Origin: DATEDA01 sp963820965 | Lineage (GTDB): Bacteria; Pseudomonadota; Gammaproteobacteria; Burkholderiales; SG8-39 | Direction: 5' to 3' | Assembly: GCA_963820965.1 (NCBI GenBank) | Contig: CAWGCC010000031.1 | Coordinates: forward strand, 62,001-126,000 | Length of the DNA: 64,000 bases | In this document: positions 1 through 11,586 of the stretch, piece after piece | How the letters are laid out: each line of letters begins with the position of its first letter | How positions within the stretch are numbered: the stretch's first letter is position 1 | Made by a program: the position numbers and the translations under genes | The notes under the pieces: model-generated | What the model saw: only the letters and a program-made list of their open reading frames with translations | The model's database searches: none | What the model was told of the DNA's origin: nothing

Positions 1-826
1 GCACCTCGCGGTCCTGGAGGACGCGCAGGAGCTTCACCTGCAGCGCGAGCGGCAGCTCCGCGATCTCGTCGAGGAAGAGCGTCCCGCCGTGCGACTCGCG
101 GATCAGGCCGTCGGTCGCGTGCGTCGCGCCGGTGAAGGCGCCCTTCGTGTGCCCGAACAGCTCCGACTCGAGGAGCTCCGCCGGGATTGCCCCGCAGTTG
201 ATCGCGACGAACGGGCCTTCCGCCCGGTGGCTCCCGCGGTGGATGCTGCGCGCGACCAGCTCCTTGCCGGTGCCGCTTTCGCCCCAGATGAGCACGTTCG
301 CGTCGGACGGCGCGACCTTGCGCACGAGGTCGGCCACCCGGCGCATGCCGGGCGACTCGCCGATCACGCGCCGGTCGGCCCACGCCTTGCGCAGGGTCCG
401 CTTCAGCGCCGCGTTCTCGCGGCGCATCCGCCGCTCCGCGAGCGCGCGCTCGACCGCGTGCAGGAAGTCGTCGTTGTCGAACGGCTTGATGATGTAGTCG
501 ACCGCGCCGTTCCGCAGCGCCTCGACCGCGCTCTCGACCGACGAGTAGCTCGTCATCAGGATGATCGGGATCGCGCGGTCGAGCTCGCGCAGGGCCCGGA
601 TCGCGTCCAGGCCGGTCGCATCCGGAAGCTTCAGGTCGGTGATGACGAGGTCGACCGCCGCCGCGTGCACCGCCTTCAGCCCGTCGCGGACGGTCGCAGC
701 CGTGTCGGCGCGGTAACCCTCGCCGGAGAGGAGCAGCTGCACGACCTCGGAGAATCCGGGGTCGTCGTCGATCACCAGGATCCGCTCCCGGCCTCTCACC
801 TCGATCTTTTCGGCCGCGAGGTTCAT
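1..826 (-). CDS. sigma-54-dependent NtrC-family response regulator (C-terminus outside window)
   Basis: Reading the minus strand from the ATG at 826 gives a receiver domain (acidic cluster near residues 13-15, phospho-acceptor Asp in DLVITDLKLPD, conserved Lys in IIKPFD). It is followed by a sigma-54 AAA+ domain with Walker A GESGTGKE and the sigma-54 contact motif GAFTGA. About 275 residues are visible; the rest of the AAA+ domain and the expected Fis-type DNA-binding domain lie beyond the window. The start overlaps the stop of the upstream histidine kinase by 4 bp, so this is a coupled two-component pair. It is expected to activate sigma-54 promoters when phosphorylated; the target is unknown. 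Confidence 0.93.
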   Translation of the reverse strand, partial: MNLAAEKIEVRGRERILVIDDDPGFSEVVQLLLSGEGYRADTAATVRDGLKAVHAAAVDLVITDLKLPDATGLDAIRALRELDRAIPIILMTSYSSVESAVEALRNGAVDYIIKPFDNDDFLHAVERALAERRMRRENAALKRTLRKAWADRRVIGESPGMRRVADLVRKVAPSDANVLIWGESGTGKELVARSIHRGSHRAEGPFVAINCGAIPAELLESELFGHTKGAFTGATHATDGLIRESHGGTLFLDEIAELPLALQVKLLRVLQDREV

Positions 827-1821
827 GGCGTCGCGGCAGGAAGCTCGATCGTGAAGCAGGCGCCGCCCGCAGGGACGTTGGCCACGGTGAGCTCGCCGCC
901 GAGCCCGTCCACGATCTCGCTCGAGATCGCGAGGCCGAGCCCGGCGCCGGCGCCGTTGCGGGTGGTGAAGAACGGCTCGAAGATCCGCCCGAGGTTCTCG
1001 GGCGCGATGCCCGGCCCGGCATCGCGGATGGCGAGCTCGACGCGCGCGCCGCGCCGCGCGCCCGCCACCGTCACCCGTCCGCGGCCGTCCATCGCCTGCG
1101 CCGCGTTGAGCAGGATATTGAACACCACCTGCTCGAGCTCGCCAGGCCGCGCGCGCACGAGCGCGTCGTCGGCGACCGCGGCCTCGAGGACGATCGCGTT
1201 CGGGCCGGTCTGGTGCTTGACGAGCGAGGCCGCCTCCTCGACCACCTGCGCGAGCGCGACGGTGCGCAGCGCCTCGCCGTTGACGCGCGAGAAGTCGGTG
1301 AGGGTGCGCGTGATGCCGAGCACGCGGGCGATGTTGGAGGAGATGCTGGCGAGGCCGCGCTCGAAGATCTCGGGCGTGGCGCCGCGCCGCGACTGCAGGA
1401 TCTGCACCATCGAGTGGATCGCCGCGAGCGGGTTGCTCACCTCGTGGCATACGCCGGCCACCATGAACCCGAGCGAGGCGAGGCGCGTCGTCTGCGGATC
1501 CGCGCCCGGCAGGTCGTCGAGCACCGTGATCGTAGCGTAACGGCCGGACGGGCGCACCACGAGCCGCTCGCGCACGGCGCCGCCGCGCACCACGTCGAGC
1601 TCGCGCGGCGTCACGAGGTCGCCGGCGAGCGCCGCGTGGTAGTCGGGGAAGCGCCCGGCGAAGGTTCCCTCGCCCGCCGCCGCCCGCGCCGTCATCGCCG
1701 GATTCGCCGCGACGATCCGCCCGCGCGCGTCGACGACCGCGACCGGCACCGGCAGCGCGTCGAGGACCGCCTCCGCGGACGGCGGGCCGGCGGGTCGGGG
1801 CGCGGGCCGCAGGCGCTTCAT
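823..1821 (-). CDS. soluble PAS-type sensor histidine kinase
   Basis: 332 residues with no membrane segment. An N-terminal PAS-like stretch (LPVPVAVVDARGRIVAANP) is followed by a HisKA dimerisation/phospho-acceptor motif (GVCHEVSNPLAAIHSM). The HATPase_c domain shows the N-box (NILLNAAQAM), G1 (DAGPGIAPE), an F-box (FEPFFTT) and G2 (GAGLGLAI). The organisation resembles NtrB-type cytoplasmic kinases. It overlaps the MFS gene upstream and the sigma-54 regulator downstream by 4 bp each, so it is translated within the same operon and almost certainly phosphorylates that regulator. The signal is unknown; the neighbouring transporter and CbbQ/CbbO-like pair are candidates for linked function. Confidence 0.93.
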   Translation of the reverse strand: MKRLRPAPRPAGPPSAEAVLDALPVPVAVVDARGRIVAANPAMTARAAAGEGTFAGRFPDYHAALAGDLVTPRELDVVRGGAVRERLVVRPSGRYATITVLDDLPGADPQTTRLASLGFMVAGVCHEVSNPLAAIHSMVQILQSRRGATPEIFERGLASISSNIARVLGITRTLTDFSRVNGEALRTVALAQVVEEAASLVKHQTGPNAIVLEAAVADDALVRARPGELEQVVFNILLNAAQAMDGRGRVTVAGARRGARVELAIRDAGPGIAPENLGRIFEPFFTTRNGAGAGLGLAISSEIVDGLGGELTVANVPAGGACFTIELPAATP

Positions 1822-3014
1822 GCCGGTGCGGTCCGCGCGAGCGGCCGCTCGTCGATCGGCAGGCACATGACCGCCGCCACGACGCTCGCCGCGATCGCGA
1901 TCATCCAGACCCCGAAGTAGGAGCCCGTCGCGTCGAACACGTAGCCGCCGAGCCATGCGCCGAGGAACCCCCCGATCTGGTGGCCGAGGAAGGCGATGCT
2001 GAAGAGCGTCGAAAGATACTGCACTCCGAAGATCTGCGCGACCAGCGAGTTGGTGAGCGGGACCGTGCCGAGCCAGGTGAGCCCGAGCACGACGGCGAAC
2101 GCCCAGGTCGCCGCCGTCGACGGCGGGGCGGCGATGAACGCGGCGATCGCGACGGCGCGGACGGTGTAGATCCAGACGAGGATGTGCTTCTTGCTGTAGC
2201 GGTCGCCGAGGACGCCGGCACCGAGCGAACCGGCGATGTTGGCAAAGCCGATGACCGCGAGAGCGGTCATGCCCTCGACCGCGGTCGAGCCCCGGTCCAC
2301 CATGTACGCGGGCAGGTGCGTCATGATGAACACCGTCTGGAACCCGCAGACCGCGAAGCTGATGGTGGCGAGCCAGAAGCCCTTGTGCCGGCCCGCCTCG
2401 CGCAGCGCGGCGGCGATCGGCTGCTGCACGCCGCCGCCGCGCGCGCCCGCGCGGCCGGCGAACGCGGCCGCGAGCGGCACGATGAGGAACGCCGACGCGG
2501 CGAGGACGAGGAGCGCGTTGAACCAGCCGATCTGCGAGATCAGGACCTGCCCGTAGGGCAGCATCACGAACTGGCCGATCGAGCCGCCGGCGCCGACCAG
2601 GCCGAGCGCGGCGGTGCGGCGCTCCGGCGCCACCGCCCGCCCCACGACGCCGAGCACGACCCCGAAGCTCGCGCCGCTCAGGCCGAGCCCGATGAGCAGG
2701 CCCGCCGACACGTCGAGCGCCGGCCCGGTCGTCGAATTGGCCATCATCACCAGGCCGAGCGCGTACAGGAGGCCGCCGACGGCGGTCACGCGCGCCGCGC
2801 CGTAGCGGTCGGCGATGACGCCGGTGAACGGCTGCGCGAGGCCCCATACGAGGTTCTGCAGCGCGATCGCGGCGGAGAACGTCTCGCGCCCCCAGCCGAG
2901 CGCCGAGCACATCGGCTGCAGGAAGAGGCCGAAGCCCTGCCGCGTGCCGAGCGCGAGCAGCAGGATGAGCCCCGCGGCGGCGAGCACGACGACCGGCGAG
3001 CGCGCGCGCACCAT
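1818..3014 (-). CDS. MFS transporter
   Basis: 398 residues made almost wholly of alternating hydrophobic segments, about 12 predicted membrane spans in two halves. The MFS loop signature between helices 2 and 3 appears as GVIADRYGAARV and its second-half equivalent as GVLGDRYSKKH. The overall look is that of the oxalate/formate- and monocarboxylate-type MFS group, but the substrate cannot be set from sequence. The ATG at 3014 is 3 bp from the stop of the VWA gene and the stop overlaps the kinase start, so it belongs to the same operon. It may bring in the compound sensed by the adjacent two-component system (inference). Confidence 0.88.
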   Translation of the reverse strand: MVRARSPVVVLAAAGLILLLALGTRQGFGLFLQPMCSALGWGRETFSAAIALQNLVWGLAQPFTGVIADRYGAARVTAVGGLLYALGLVMMANSTTGPALDVSAGLLIGLGLSGASFGVVLGVVGRAVAPERRTAALGLVGAGGSIGQFVMLPYGQVLISQIGWFNALLVLAASAFLIVPLAAAFAGRAGARGGGVQQPIAAALREAGRHKGFWLATISFAVCGFQTVFIMTHLPAYMVDRGSTAVEGMTALAVIGFANIAGSLGAGVLGDRYSKKHILVWIYTVRAVAIAAFIAAPPSTAATWAFAVVLGLTWLGTVPLTNSLVAQIFGVQYLSTLFSIAFLGHQIGGFLGAWLGGYVFDATGSYFGVWMIAIAASVVAAVMCLPIDERPLARTAPA

Positions 3015-3017
3015 CGG

Positions 3018-4814
3018 TCAGCTCGTCAGGCGGCGGTAGGCATCCGCCGCCTTCATCGGGAGCTTCCGCACGTCGTCGATGAGCACCCAGCTCGCCGTGC
3101 CGTACATGTGCGGCAGGTAGTCGCGCGCCGCCTCGTCGATCGTGATGCAGAAGGGGTGAACGCCCGACTGCCGCGCCTCGATCAGCGCCTGCCGCGTGTC
3201 CTCGATGCCGTAGACCCCGCGATAGCCGTCGACGAAGTCGTCCGGCTTGCCGTCGGAGAGCGTGAAGAGTATGCGGGTCTTCGCGTCCACCTCGTTCAGC
3301 AGCTTCGACAGGTGCCGGATCGCGCATCCCATCCGCGTGTAATCCTTCGCCTGGACGCCGGCGATGCGCGCGCGCACGTCCTCCGCATAGCGCTCGTCGA
3401 AGCGCTTGATGCGGTAGATCTCGCAGCGCTTGCGGCCCCAGCCCGAGAAGCCGTAGATCGCGTAGCGGTCGCCGAGCGCCTCCAGCGCCTCGCACAGCAT
3501 CACGAGCGCGGTGCGCTCGCACTCGTTGATCCAGCCCATGGTCGAGCCGCTCATGTCGACCATGAACATCACCGCGATGTTGCGCTCCGCGCGCCGCCGC
3601 AGCGTGAACAGGCGTTCGGTCACCTCCATGCCGGTGCGGCGGTCGGCGTACGCCTCGACCACCGCGTCGAAGTCGAGGTCGTCGCCCTCGGGCTCGCGCC
3701 GGACGAGCTTCTCCTCGCCGCGCAGCGCCTCGAATCGGCGGCGGAGCTGCGCGATCTGGCCGGCGTACTGCGCGCGCACCCCGGCGACGAACGACGGGTC
3801 GCCGCGCAGGACGTCGCTCTCGAACACCACGCACCAGCCCTTGCGGTAATCGCGGCGCTGGAAGTCCCACTCGTCGTAGAGGATGCCGTCCGCGGCATGC
3901 GACTCGGCATGCACACCTTCGGACTGTGCGTCCGGCTTGGCATCGGGCGCGTACGTCCCCGGCCCGGCGGCGACGAGGTATTCGGGCGGCACTTCGCCGA
4001 AGTCCTGCACGATCGACCGCACGAGCGCCGCCACCGCCGGCGGCGGCGCCACCCGCTCGCCCTCGACCTCGAGCTTGAATTGCAGCGTGTCGAAGGACGC
4101 GTCCACTTCCACCGCTGGCGCCGACTGGCGCTCGATCTCGCCCGCGCCGTCACGCGGCAGCCCCGCGCGGATCTTCGCGAGCTCGCGGTAGAGCGCACGG
4201 CGCTCCTTCGCCACGCGGGCGTCGCGCACCGCCTTTACCCGGTCCGGACGGAGGCTGCCGAGATATGGAAACGCCGGCGGCGGCGCGCTCCCCGCAAGCT
4301 CGCGCGCGAGCCGGATGCTGTCGCCGACCGACGCGTGCGGGCGCGCGAGCTCCACGCCGGCGCGCGCCAGTGCCTCGGGCAGCGGCGGGCGCAAGCCGGC
4401 GAGCAGTCGTGCGAGCCCGGGGTAGCCGCGCCGGAGACAGGCCTCCAGCCGCAGCGCCTCGAGGAGATTGATCCACGCGAGCCCGCGCTCGCCCGGCGCG
4501 AAGCCCTCGAGCGCGTAGTCCAGATCGGCGTTGAAGGTGCCGTAGCGCGTCTGCGCCCAGTGATGGACGGCCAGGCCCTTGTACAGCCGCTCGTTCGCCG
4601 GCCTGTCCGGGGCCGCCGCAATCGCGTCGGGCAGGAAGATCGTTTCGGTGTCGGTGTAAGTGTCGGGTCCGGGCTCGACGCGGAGCGCTCGTCCCGAGAG
4701 CCCCCGCAGGACGAGCTCGAGCACGCGCGCCAGGTCGGCGAGCCGCACGCCGTGCGCATCGGCCTCGAGCCGGCGCGTGAAGGCGGGAAGATCCCCGAGC
4801 GCGGCCGCGGCCAC
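3018..4814 (-). CDS. VWA-domain protein of the CbbO/NorD family
   Basis: 598 residues. The C-terminal third is a von Willebrand A domain with a complete MIDAS motif (DMSGS, residues 420-424), followed by FTLSDGKPDDF and the HPFCITID segment typical of CbbO/NorD proteins. The N-terminal two thirds is helical and charged. Such proteins act with a MoxR-type AAA+ ATPase (CbbQ or NorQ) to remodel or activate a metalloenzyme, for example Rubisco or nitric oxide reductase. The ATPase gene directly precedes it (GTG start at 4814 shares one base with its TAG stop). Neither Rubisco nor nitric oxide reductase genes are in the window, so the client enzyme is unknown. Confidence 0.88.
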   Translation of the reverse strand: MAAAALGDLPAFTRRLEADAHGVRLADLARVLELVLRGLSGRALRVEPGPDTYTDTETIFLPDAIAAAPDRPANERLYKGLAVHHWAQTRYGTFNADLDYALEGFAPGERGLAWINLLEALRLEACLRRGYPGLARLLAGLRPPLPEALARAGVELARPHASVGDSIRLARELAGSAPPPAFPYLGSLRPDRVKAVRDARVAKERRALYRELAKIRAGLPRDGAGEIERQSAPAVEVDASFDTLQFKLEVEGERVAPPPAVAALVRSIVQDFGEVPPEYLVAAGPGTYAPDAKPDAQSEGVHAESHAADGILYDEWDFQRRDYRKGWCVVFESDVLRGDPSFVAGVRAQYAGQIAQLRRRFEALRGEEKLVRREPEGDDLDFDAVVEAYADRRTGMEVTERLFTLRRRAERNIAVMFMVDMSGSTMGWINECERTALVMLCEALEALGDRYAIYGFSGWGRKRCEIYRIKRFDERYAEDVRARIAGVQAKDYTRMGCAIRHLSKLLNEVDAKTRILFTLSDGKPDDFVDGYRGVYGIEDTRQALIEARQSGVHPFCITIDEAARDYLPHMYGTASWVLIDDVRKLPMKAADAYRRLTS

Positions 4815-5638
4815 TAGAACACCGCGTTCACCAGCTCATCGAGCGCGGCCAGCATCTCGGGATCGTCGGTCAGCGCCGCGGCGACCGCGCCGCGGCAGGC
4901 GGCGCGCGGGGCGACGTCCCGCACCATGAGTTGCGCGGCGTGCACGAGCAGGCGGGTACTCGCGCCCTCGTCGAGTCCGCTGCCCTTGAGGTTTCGTGTC
5001 ATGCCGCCGAGCTTCACCAGCCGCTCCGCCGCCGGCCGGTCGATGCCGGTCTCCTTGGCGACGATCCGCGCCTCGAGATCCGAGTGCGGATACGCGAACT
5101 CGATCGCCACGAAGCGCTGCCGGGTGGAGTGCTTCAGCTCTTTCAGCACGCTCTGGTAGCCGGGGTTGTACGAGAGGATCAGCATGAATTCGTCCGGCGC
5201 GCGCAGCAGCTCCCCGCGCTTTTCCATCGGCAGGCACCGGCGGGTATCGGCGAGCGGGTGGATGACGACGGTGGTGTCCTTGCGCGCCTCGACGATCTCG
5301 TCGAGGTAGCAGAAGCCCCCGGCTCGCACCGCCCGGGCGAGCGGCCCGTCCACCCACACTGTCTCGTCGCCGACGATGAGATAGCGACCGACGAGATCGG
5401 ACGCGGTGAGGTCGTCGTGGCACGAGACCGTGACGAGCGGCCGGTCGAGCCGCCAGGCCATGTGCTCGACGAACCGCGTCTTGCCGCAGCCCGTCGGCCC
5501 CTTCAGCAGCACCGGCACCCGCGCCGAGTACGCGGCCTCGAAGAGCGCGCGCTCGTCGCCGACCGTCTCGTAGTACGGCTCCGCGCCGATGCGCGCGAGC
5601 TCGGCGTCGAGGACCTTCAGCCGCCCGGCGTCGTTCAT
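4814..5638 (-). CDS. MoxR-type AAA+ ATPase of the CbbQ/NirQ/NorQ family
   Basis: 274 residues with Walker A GPTGCGKT (47-54), Walker B FCYLDEI (109-115), and the family-typical ASDLVGRYL and LSYNPGYQS segments. CbbQ/NorQ proteins form hexameric ATPases that work with a CbbO/NorD VWA partner; the partner lies immediately downstream. The ATG overlaps the TGA of the small cysteine-rich gene upstream by 4 bp, so expression is coupled. Family assignment is firm. The choice between CbbQ, NorQ and a third client cannot be made here because no candidate client enzyme is adjacent. Confidence 0.92.
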   Translation of the reverse strand: MNDAGRLKVLDAELARIGAEPYYETVGDERALFEAAYSARVPVLLKGPTGCGKTRFVEHMAWRLDRPLVTVSCHDDLTASDLVGRYLIVGDETVWVDGPLARAVRAGGFCYLDEIVEARKDTTVVIHPLADTRRCLPMEKRGELLRAPDEFMLILSYNPGYQSVLKELKHSTRQRFVAIEFAYPHSDLEARIVAKETGIDRPAAERLVKLGGMTRNLKGSGLDEGASTRLLVHAAQLMVRDVAPRAACRGAVAAALTDDPEMLAALDELVNAVF

Positions 5639-5877
5639 TCGCCGCCCGCGCAGAGCTCGGCGCCGGCCGTGTGGCGGTCGATGAATTCACGCGTCGTCAG
5701 CCCGAACCGCCGCACGCGCCGCAGAGCGTCGCAGGCGGTCCGCAGGAGACGGGTGTTCTCGCAGCACCTGTTGAAGCACGCGATGCCCTTGCGGCAACGG
5801 AACCGGAACGCGTTGTCGAGCCCGAGCCGGACGGGGGCGACCCGACTCGCGGGCCGTTCTTCGTGTGAAGTGCCCAT
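5635..5877 (-). CDS. short YkgJ-type cysteine-cluster protein (half-length)
   Basis: 80 residues from the ATG at 5877, preceded by AGGAG about 10 nt upstream; a GTG at 5898 is a weaker alternative. The segment NAFRFRCRKGIACFNRCCEN matches the first cysteine cluster of YkgJ/UPF0153 putative zinc- or iron-chelating proteins, which are usually well over 150 residues with further cysteines. Here the reading frame stops soon after, keeping only one extra cysteine near the end. The 4-bp overlap with the MoxR ATPase gene argues it is still translated as the first gene of the operon. It may be a natural short form or a truncated remnant. Confidence 0.6.
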   Translation of the reverse strand: MGTSHEERPASRVAPVRLGLDNAFRFRCRKGIACFNRCCENTRLLRTACDALRRVRRFGLTTREFIDRHTAGAELCAGGE

Positions 5878-6080
5878 GCCTGCAAGCTCCTTGCCCACGC
5901 AGTGTAATCGAGCCCGGTCGGAGAGAGCGGCAGCGGGTGGGCTGCAAGCGCTCCGGGCCAGGCTGACCCAGGACCCCGGTTGCGGCGTCCAGCGATCCGC
6001 AGAAATATGTGCGTTAGGAAGAAGTCCTCACGCCCTTCGGGGTCGGAGCAGCTCGGCCCGGGTGTAACATCGTCGACATC

Positions 6081-6278
6081 ATGGTCGAGCCCATTCATCC
6101 CATCCAAGTCGAGGGCTTCAAGCGCATGAGCGCGGCCGAGAAGCTGCGGATGGTTGCCTCGCTTTACGAGGCTGGGATAAGGTTACGGGTCGCGGGGCTG
6201 CGGCTTGCTCACCCCGATTGGCCGCGCGAGCGCCTGGAGTTCGAGGCGCGCAGGTCGCTGCTGTATGCCGGCACCTGA
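6081..6278 (+). CDS. small hypothetical protein paired with a nucleotidyltransferase
   Basis: 65 residues, mostly helical and charged, with a central EKLRMVASLYEAGIRLRVAG stretch followed by HPDWPRERLEFEARRSLLYAGT. Proteins of this look, ending in a His-Pro-Asp-Trp helix, are often found directly before nucleotidyltransferase genes. Its stop overlaps the downstream nucleotidyltransferase start by 14 bp, a strong sign of a two-gene unit. It could be the antidote or adaptor of a MNT/AbiE-like pair; that is inference. No clear Shine-Dalgarno sequence precedes the ATG at 6081. Confidence 0.65.
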   Translation: MVEPIHPIQVEGFKRMSAAEKLRMVASLYEAGIRLRVAGLRLAHPDWPRERLEFEARRSLLYAGT

Positions 6279-6828
6279 TCCGCTCGCACCGTTTCTCGAA
6301 CCGCTCGAACGCCTCGGACTGCCCTACTGCATCACCGGCTCGGTCGCCGCAAGCGTCTACGGCGAGCCGCGTCTCACGGCGGACATCGACGTCGTGCTGC
6401 TGCTGCGTGCCGCGGAGATCCCGGCGCTGCGCGCGGCTTTTCCGGAAACGGACTACTACGTTCCGCCCGAGGAAACGCTGCGGCTCGAGGCGGCACGGCC
6501 GGTCCGCGGCATGTTCAACCTGATCCATCACGCGAGCCAGTTCAAGGCCGACGTTTACGTCGCGGCACGCGACCCGCTCCACGCGTGGGCGCTCGCGAAC
6601 CGCCGCCGGATCGATCTCGAAGGCACCGGTACCTGGATCGCGCCACCCGAGTACGTGATCGTCCGGAAGCTCGAGTACCTGCGCGAAGGCGGCCAGGACA
6701 AGCATCTGCGCGACATCCGGTTCATTCTCGCCGCGACGCAGATCGACCGGGTGTTCGTCGATTCCGAGGTGGCGAGGCTCGGACTGCAGCTCGAGTGGGC
6801 GCGATGTCTGGCCGGAGGTGCGCCGTAG
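6265..6828 (+). CDS. nucleotidyltransferase (DUF6036/AbiEii-like fold)
   Basis: 187 residues from the ATG at 6265. The N-terminus carries a nucleotidyltransferase signature: ITGSVAASVYGEPRLTADIDVVL, that is G-S followed by a D-x-D pair, with a later acidic residue in FKADVYV. The C-terminal part (YVIVRKLEYLREGGQDKHLRDI) matches the conserved K-x-x-Y and R-x-x-K-D-x-x-D pattern of AbiEii-like enzymes. These proteins transfer nucleotides to RNA or protein and several act as toxins. The gene overlaps the preceding 65-residue ORF by 14 bp. A toxin-antitoxin or defence role is possible but not shown by the sequence alone. Confidence 0.72.
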   Translation: MPAPDPLAPFLEPLERLGLPYCITGSVAASVYGEPRLTADIDVVLLLRAAEIPALRAAFPETDYYVPPEETLRLEAARPVRGMFNLIHHASQFKADVYVAARDPLHAWALANRRRIDLEGTGTWIAPPEYVIVRKLEYLREGGQDKHLRDIRFILAATQIDRVFVDSEVARLGLQLEWARCLAGGAP

Positions 6829-6936
6829 CGCGAATCGGCTCGGAGCCTGGTCGTCTGCTCCGCTTCCTCGCCACCGCCCGCGAGCCAGCCGTCGCACTTG
6901 TCGGCTAAGCCGGCATCGCCAGCTCCCGTGGTCACC

Positions 6937-8154
6937 TCATCGCGCCGAGTGGCCGGTAAGCTTCACCTCGACCCGCGCCGCAGCGTCGAGCCCGGCGTAG
7001 TACTCGCGCAGGATGTCGAGCACTTCGGGCCGGCTGAATTCCGCCGGCACCGACGCGCCCTCCGAGAGCCACTTGCGCAGCTTCGTCCCCGAAACGAGCA
7101 GGCGGTCGGCGTCCTCGTGCGGACAGGTGCGGGTGGAGGCCATTCCGCCGCACCGATAGCACCAGAACGTCCAGTCGATCTTCAGCGGTCGGGTCTCGAG
7201 CGCATCGCTCGGGATCTCGTCGAAGATCCGGTGCGCGTCGAACGGCCCGTAATAGCTTCCGACCCCGGCGTGATCGCGACCGAGGAGCTGGTGCGAGCAG
7301 CCGTAATTCTGGCGAAAAAGTGCGTGCAAGAGCGCCTCGCGCGGACCAGCGTACCGCATGTCGAGCGGATAACCGGCGTGAATCACCGTGTCCCGGCGGA
7401 AGTATTTCTCCAGCAGCACGTCGATGGCCCGCGCGCGCACCCCGGCCGGGATGTCGCCCGGCTTCAGCTGCCCGAGGAGGGAGTGGACGAGCACGCCGTC
7501 GCAGGTCTCGATCGCGACCTTCGCGAGATACTCGTGGGAGCGGTGCATGGGGTTTCGCGTCTGGAACGCCGCGACCCGCGACCAGCCGAGCTTCTCGAAG
7601 GCGGCGCGGGTCTCGGCGGGCGTCATGAAGAGCGCTCCGTACCTGGCCTTGAAGCCGCCGTCGGAGAGCACCTTCACCGGCCCGGCGAGGTTCACGTCGC
7701 CCTGCGCCATCACCATGCTCACGCCCGGATGCGCGGCGTCGTCGGTGCGGAACACCGACCGGCACTCGTGCGCCTTGTCGATCGCGTACTTCCCGGTCAC
7801 CCGCATCGTCGCGAGGATCGCGCCGTCGTCGGGGTCGGCGAGCGCGATCTCCGCCCCCGGCGCGATCCGGTCGGCGAAGCCGCGGTCCGCCGACAAGGTG
7901 ATCGGAATCGGCCAGAAGAGCCCGGCCGCGGTCCGGCAGTCGTCGCAGACGCCGCGCCAGTCCGCCTCGGTCATGAAGCCCTCGAGCGGCGTAAACCCGC
8001 CGATGCCGAGCATGATGAGGTCGCCCTTCTCGCGCGAGCTGACGCGGAGCGCCGGTAGCCGCCCGGCGCGGGCACGCTCCGCCTTGCGCGCGGCGGCGTC
8101 GAGCGCGAGCGGTCTTAACCCTCCTCCTCCGTGCGGTCTGACCAGTCCCGGCAT
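6937..8154 (-). CDS. sat: sulfate adenylyltransferase (ATP sulfurylase)
   Basis: 405 residues from the ATG at 8154; a frame-open upstream start at 8184 is less likely because family members begin just before the PHGG motif. The ATP-binding motif QTRNPMHRSHE lies at residues 198-208, followed by the second conserved block GRDHAGVGSYYG and a Cys-x-x-Cys...Cys cluster (WCYRCGG, RTCPHE) that binds metal in several Sat enzymes. It interconverts ATP plus sulfate with APS plus pyrophosphate. In a Sox-bearing organism a single-subunit Sat often runs in reverse, making ATP from APS after sulfite oxidation. No apr or cys genes are adjacent, so direction is inferred. Confidence 0.95.
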   Translation of the reverse strand: MPGLVRPHGGGGLRPLALDAAARKAERARAGRLPALRVSSREKGDLIMLGIGGFTPLEGFMTEADWRGVCDDCRTAAGLFWPIPITLSADRGFADRIAPGAEIALADPDDGAILATMRVTGKYAIDKAHECRSVFRTDDAAHPGVSMVMAQGDVNLAGPVKVLSDGGFKARYGALFMTPAETRAAFEKLGWSRVAAFQTRNPMHRSHEYLAKVAIETCDGVLVHSLLGQLKPGDIPAGVRARAIDVLLEKYFRRDTVIHAGYPLDMRYAGPREALLHALFRQNYGCSHQLLGRDHAGVGSYYGPFDAHRIFDEIPSDALETRPLKIDWTFWCYRCGGMASTRTCPHEDADRLLVSGTKLRKWLSEGASVPAEFSRPEVLDILREYYAGLDAAARVEVKLTGHSAR

Positions 8155-8298
8155 GCCTGGTGTGGTTTCTCCGCCGCGGGCCACGGGCCGAATCGATCAG
8201 CCTATTCTGGCAGGGGTCCAGGCCTTCACAACGCAGAGATTTTGATTCGCCGATCAGGCCCGCTGATTCATGCCGCAGCGCGACAGATCGGCGATCCG

Positions 8299-10248
<1,950 letters not shown>

Positions 10249-10308
10249 ACGAGACCTACGTCATGCGGGCGTTCGCGCGGCGGCAGCAGCCGCCGCGAGC
10301 GCCCGATG

Positions 10309-11419
<1,111 letters not shown>

Positions 11420-11586
11420 TACGGGATGGTTTCCTGGGGAGAAGTCGAGCGTCCCCGACCTTCGCGGGACGTGCGGCGGTAGGTTGGGGCGGTTCCGGGT
11501 AAGGCAAGGGAATCGAGTCTAAGGCCTTTGCCGGGCCGCCGCCGATTCGATGCTACTTTCCGGGGACGCGAGGCTACCCGAGGAAC

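Noticed and set aside
8248..8293. Inverted repeat CGCCGATC / GATCGGCG between sat and the ABC exporter
   Set aside because: The 30-base loop and lack of a T-run make it a poor terminator; the 8-bp arms are expected by chance at this GC content.
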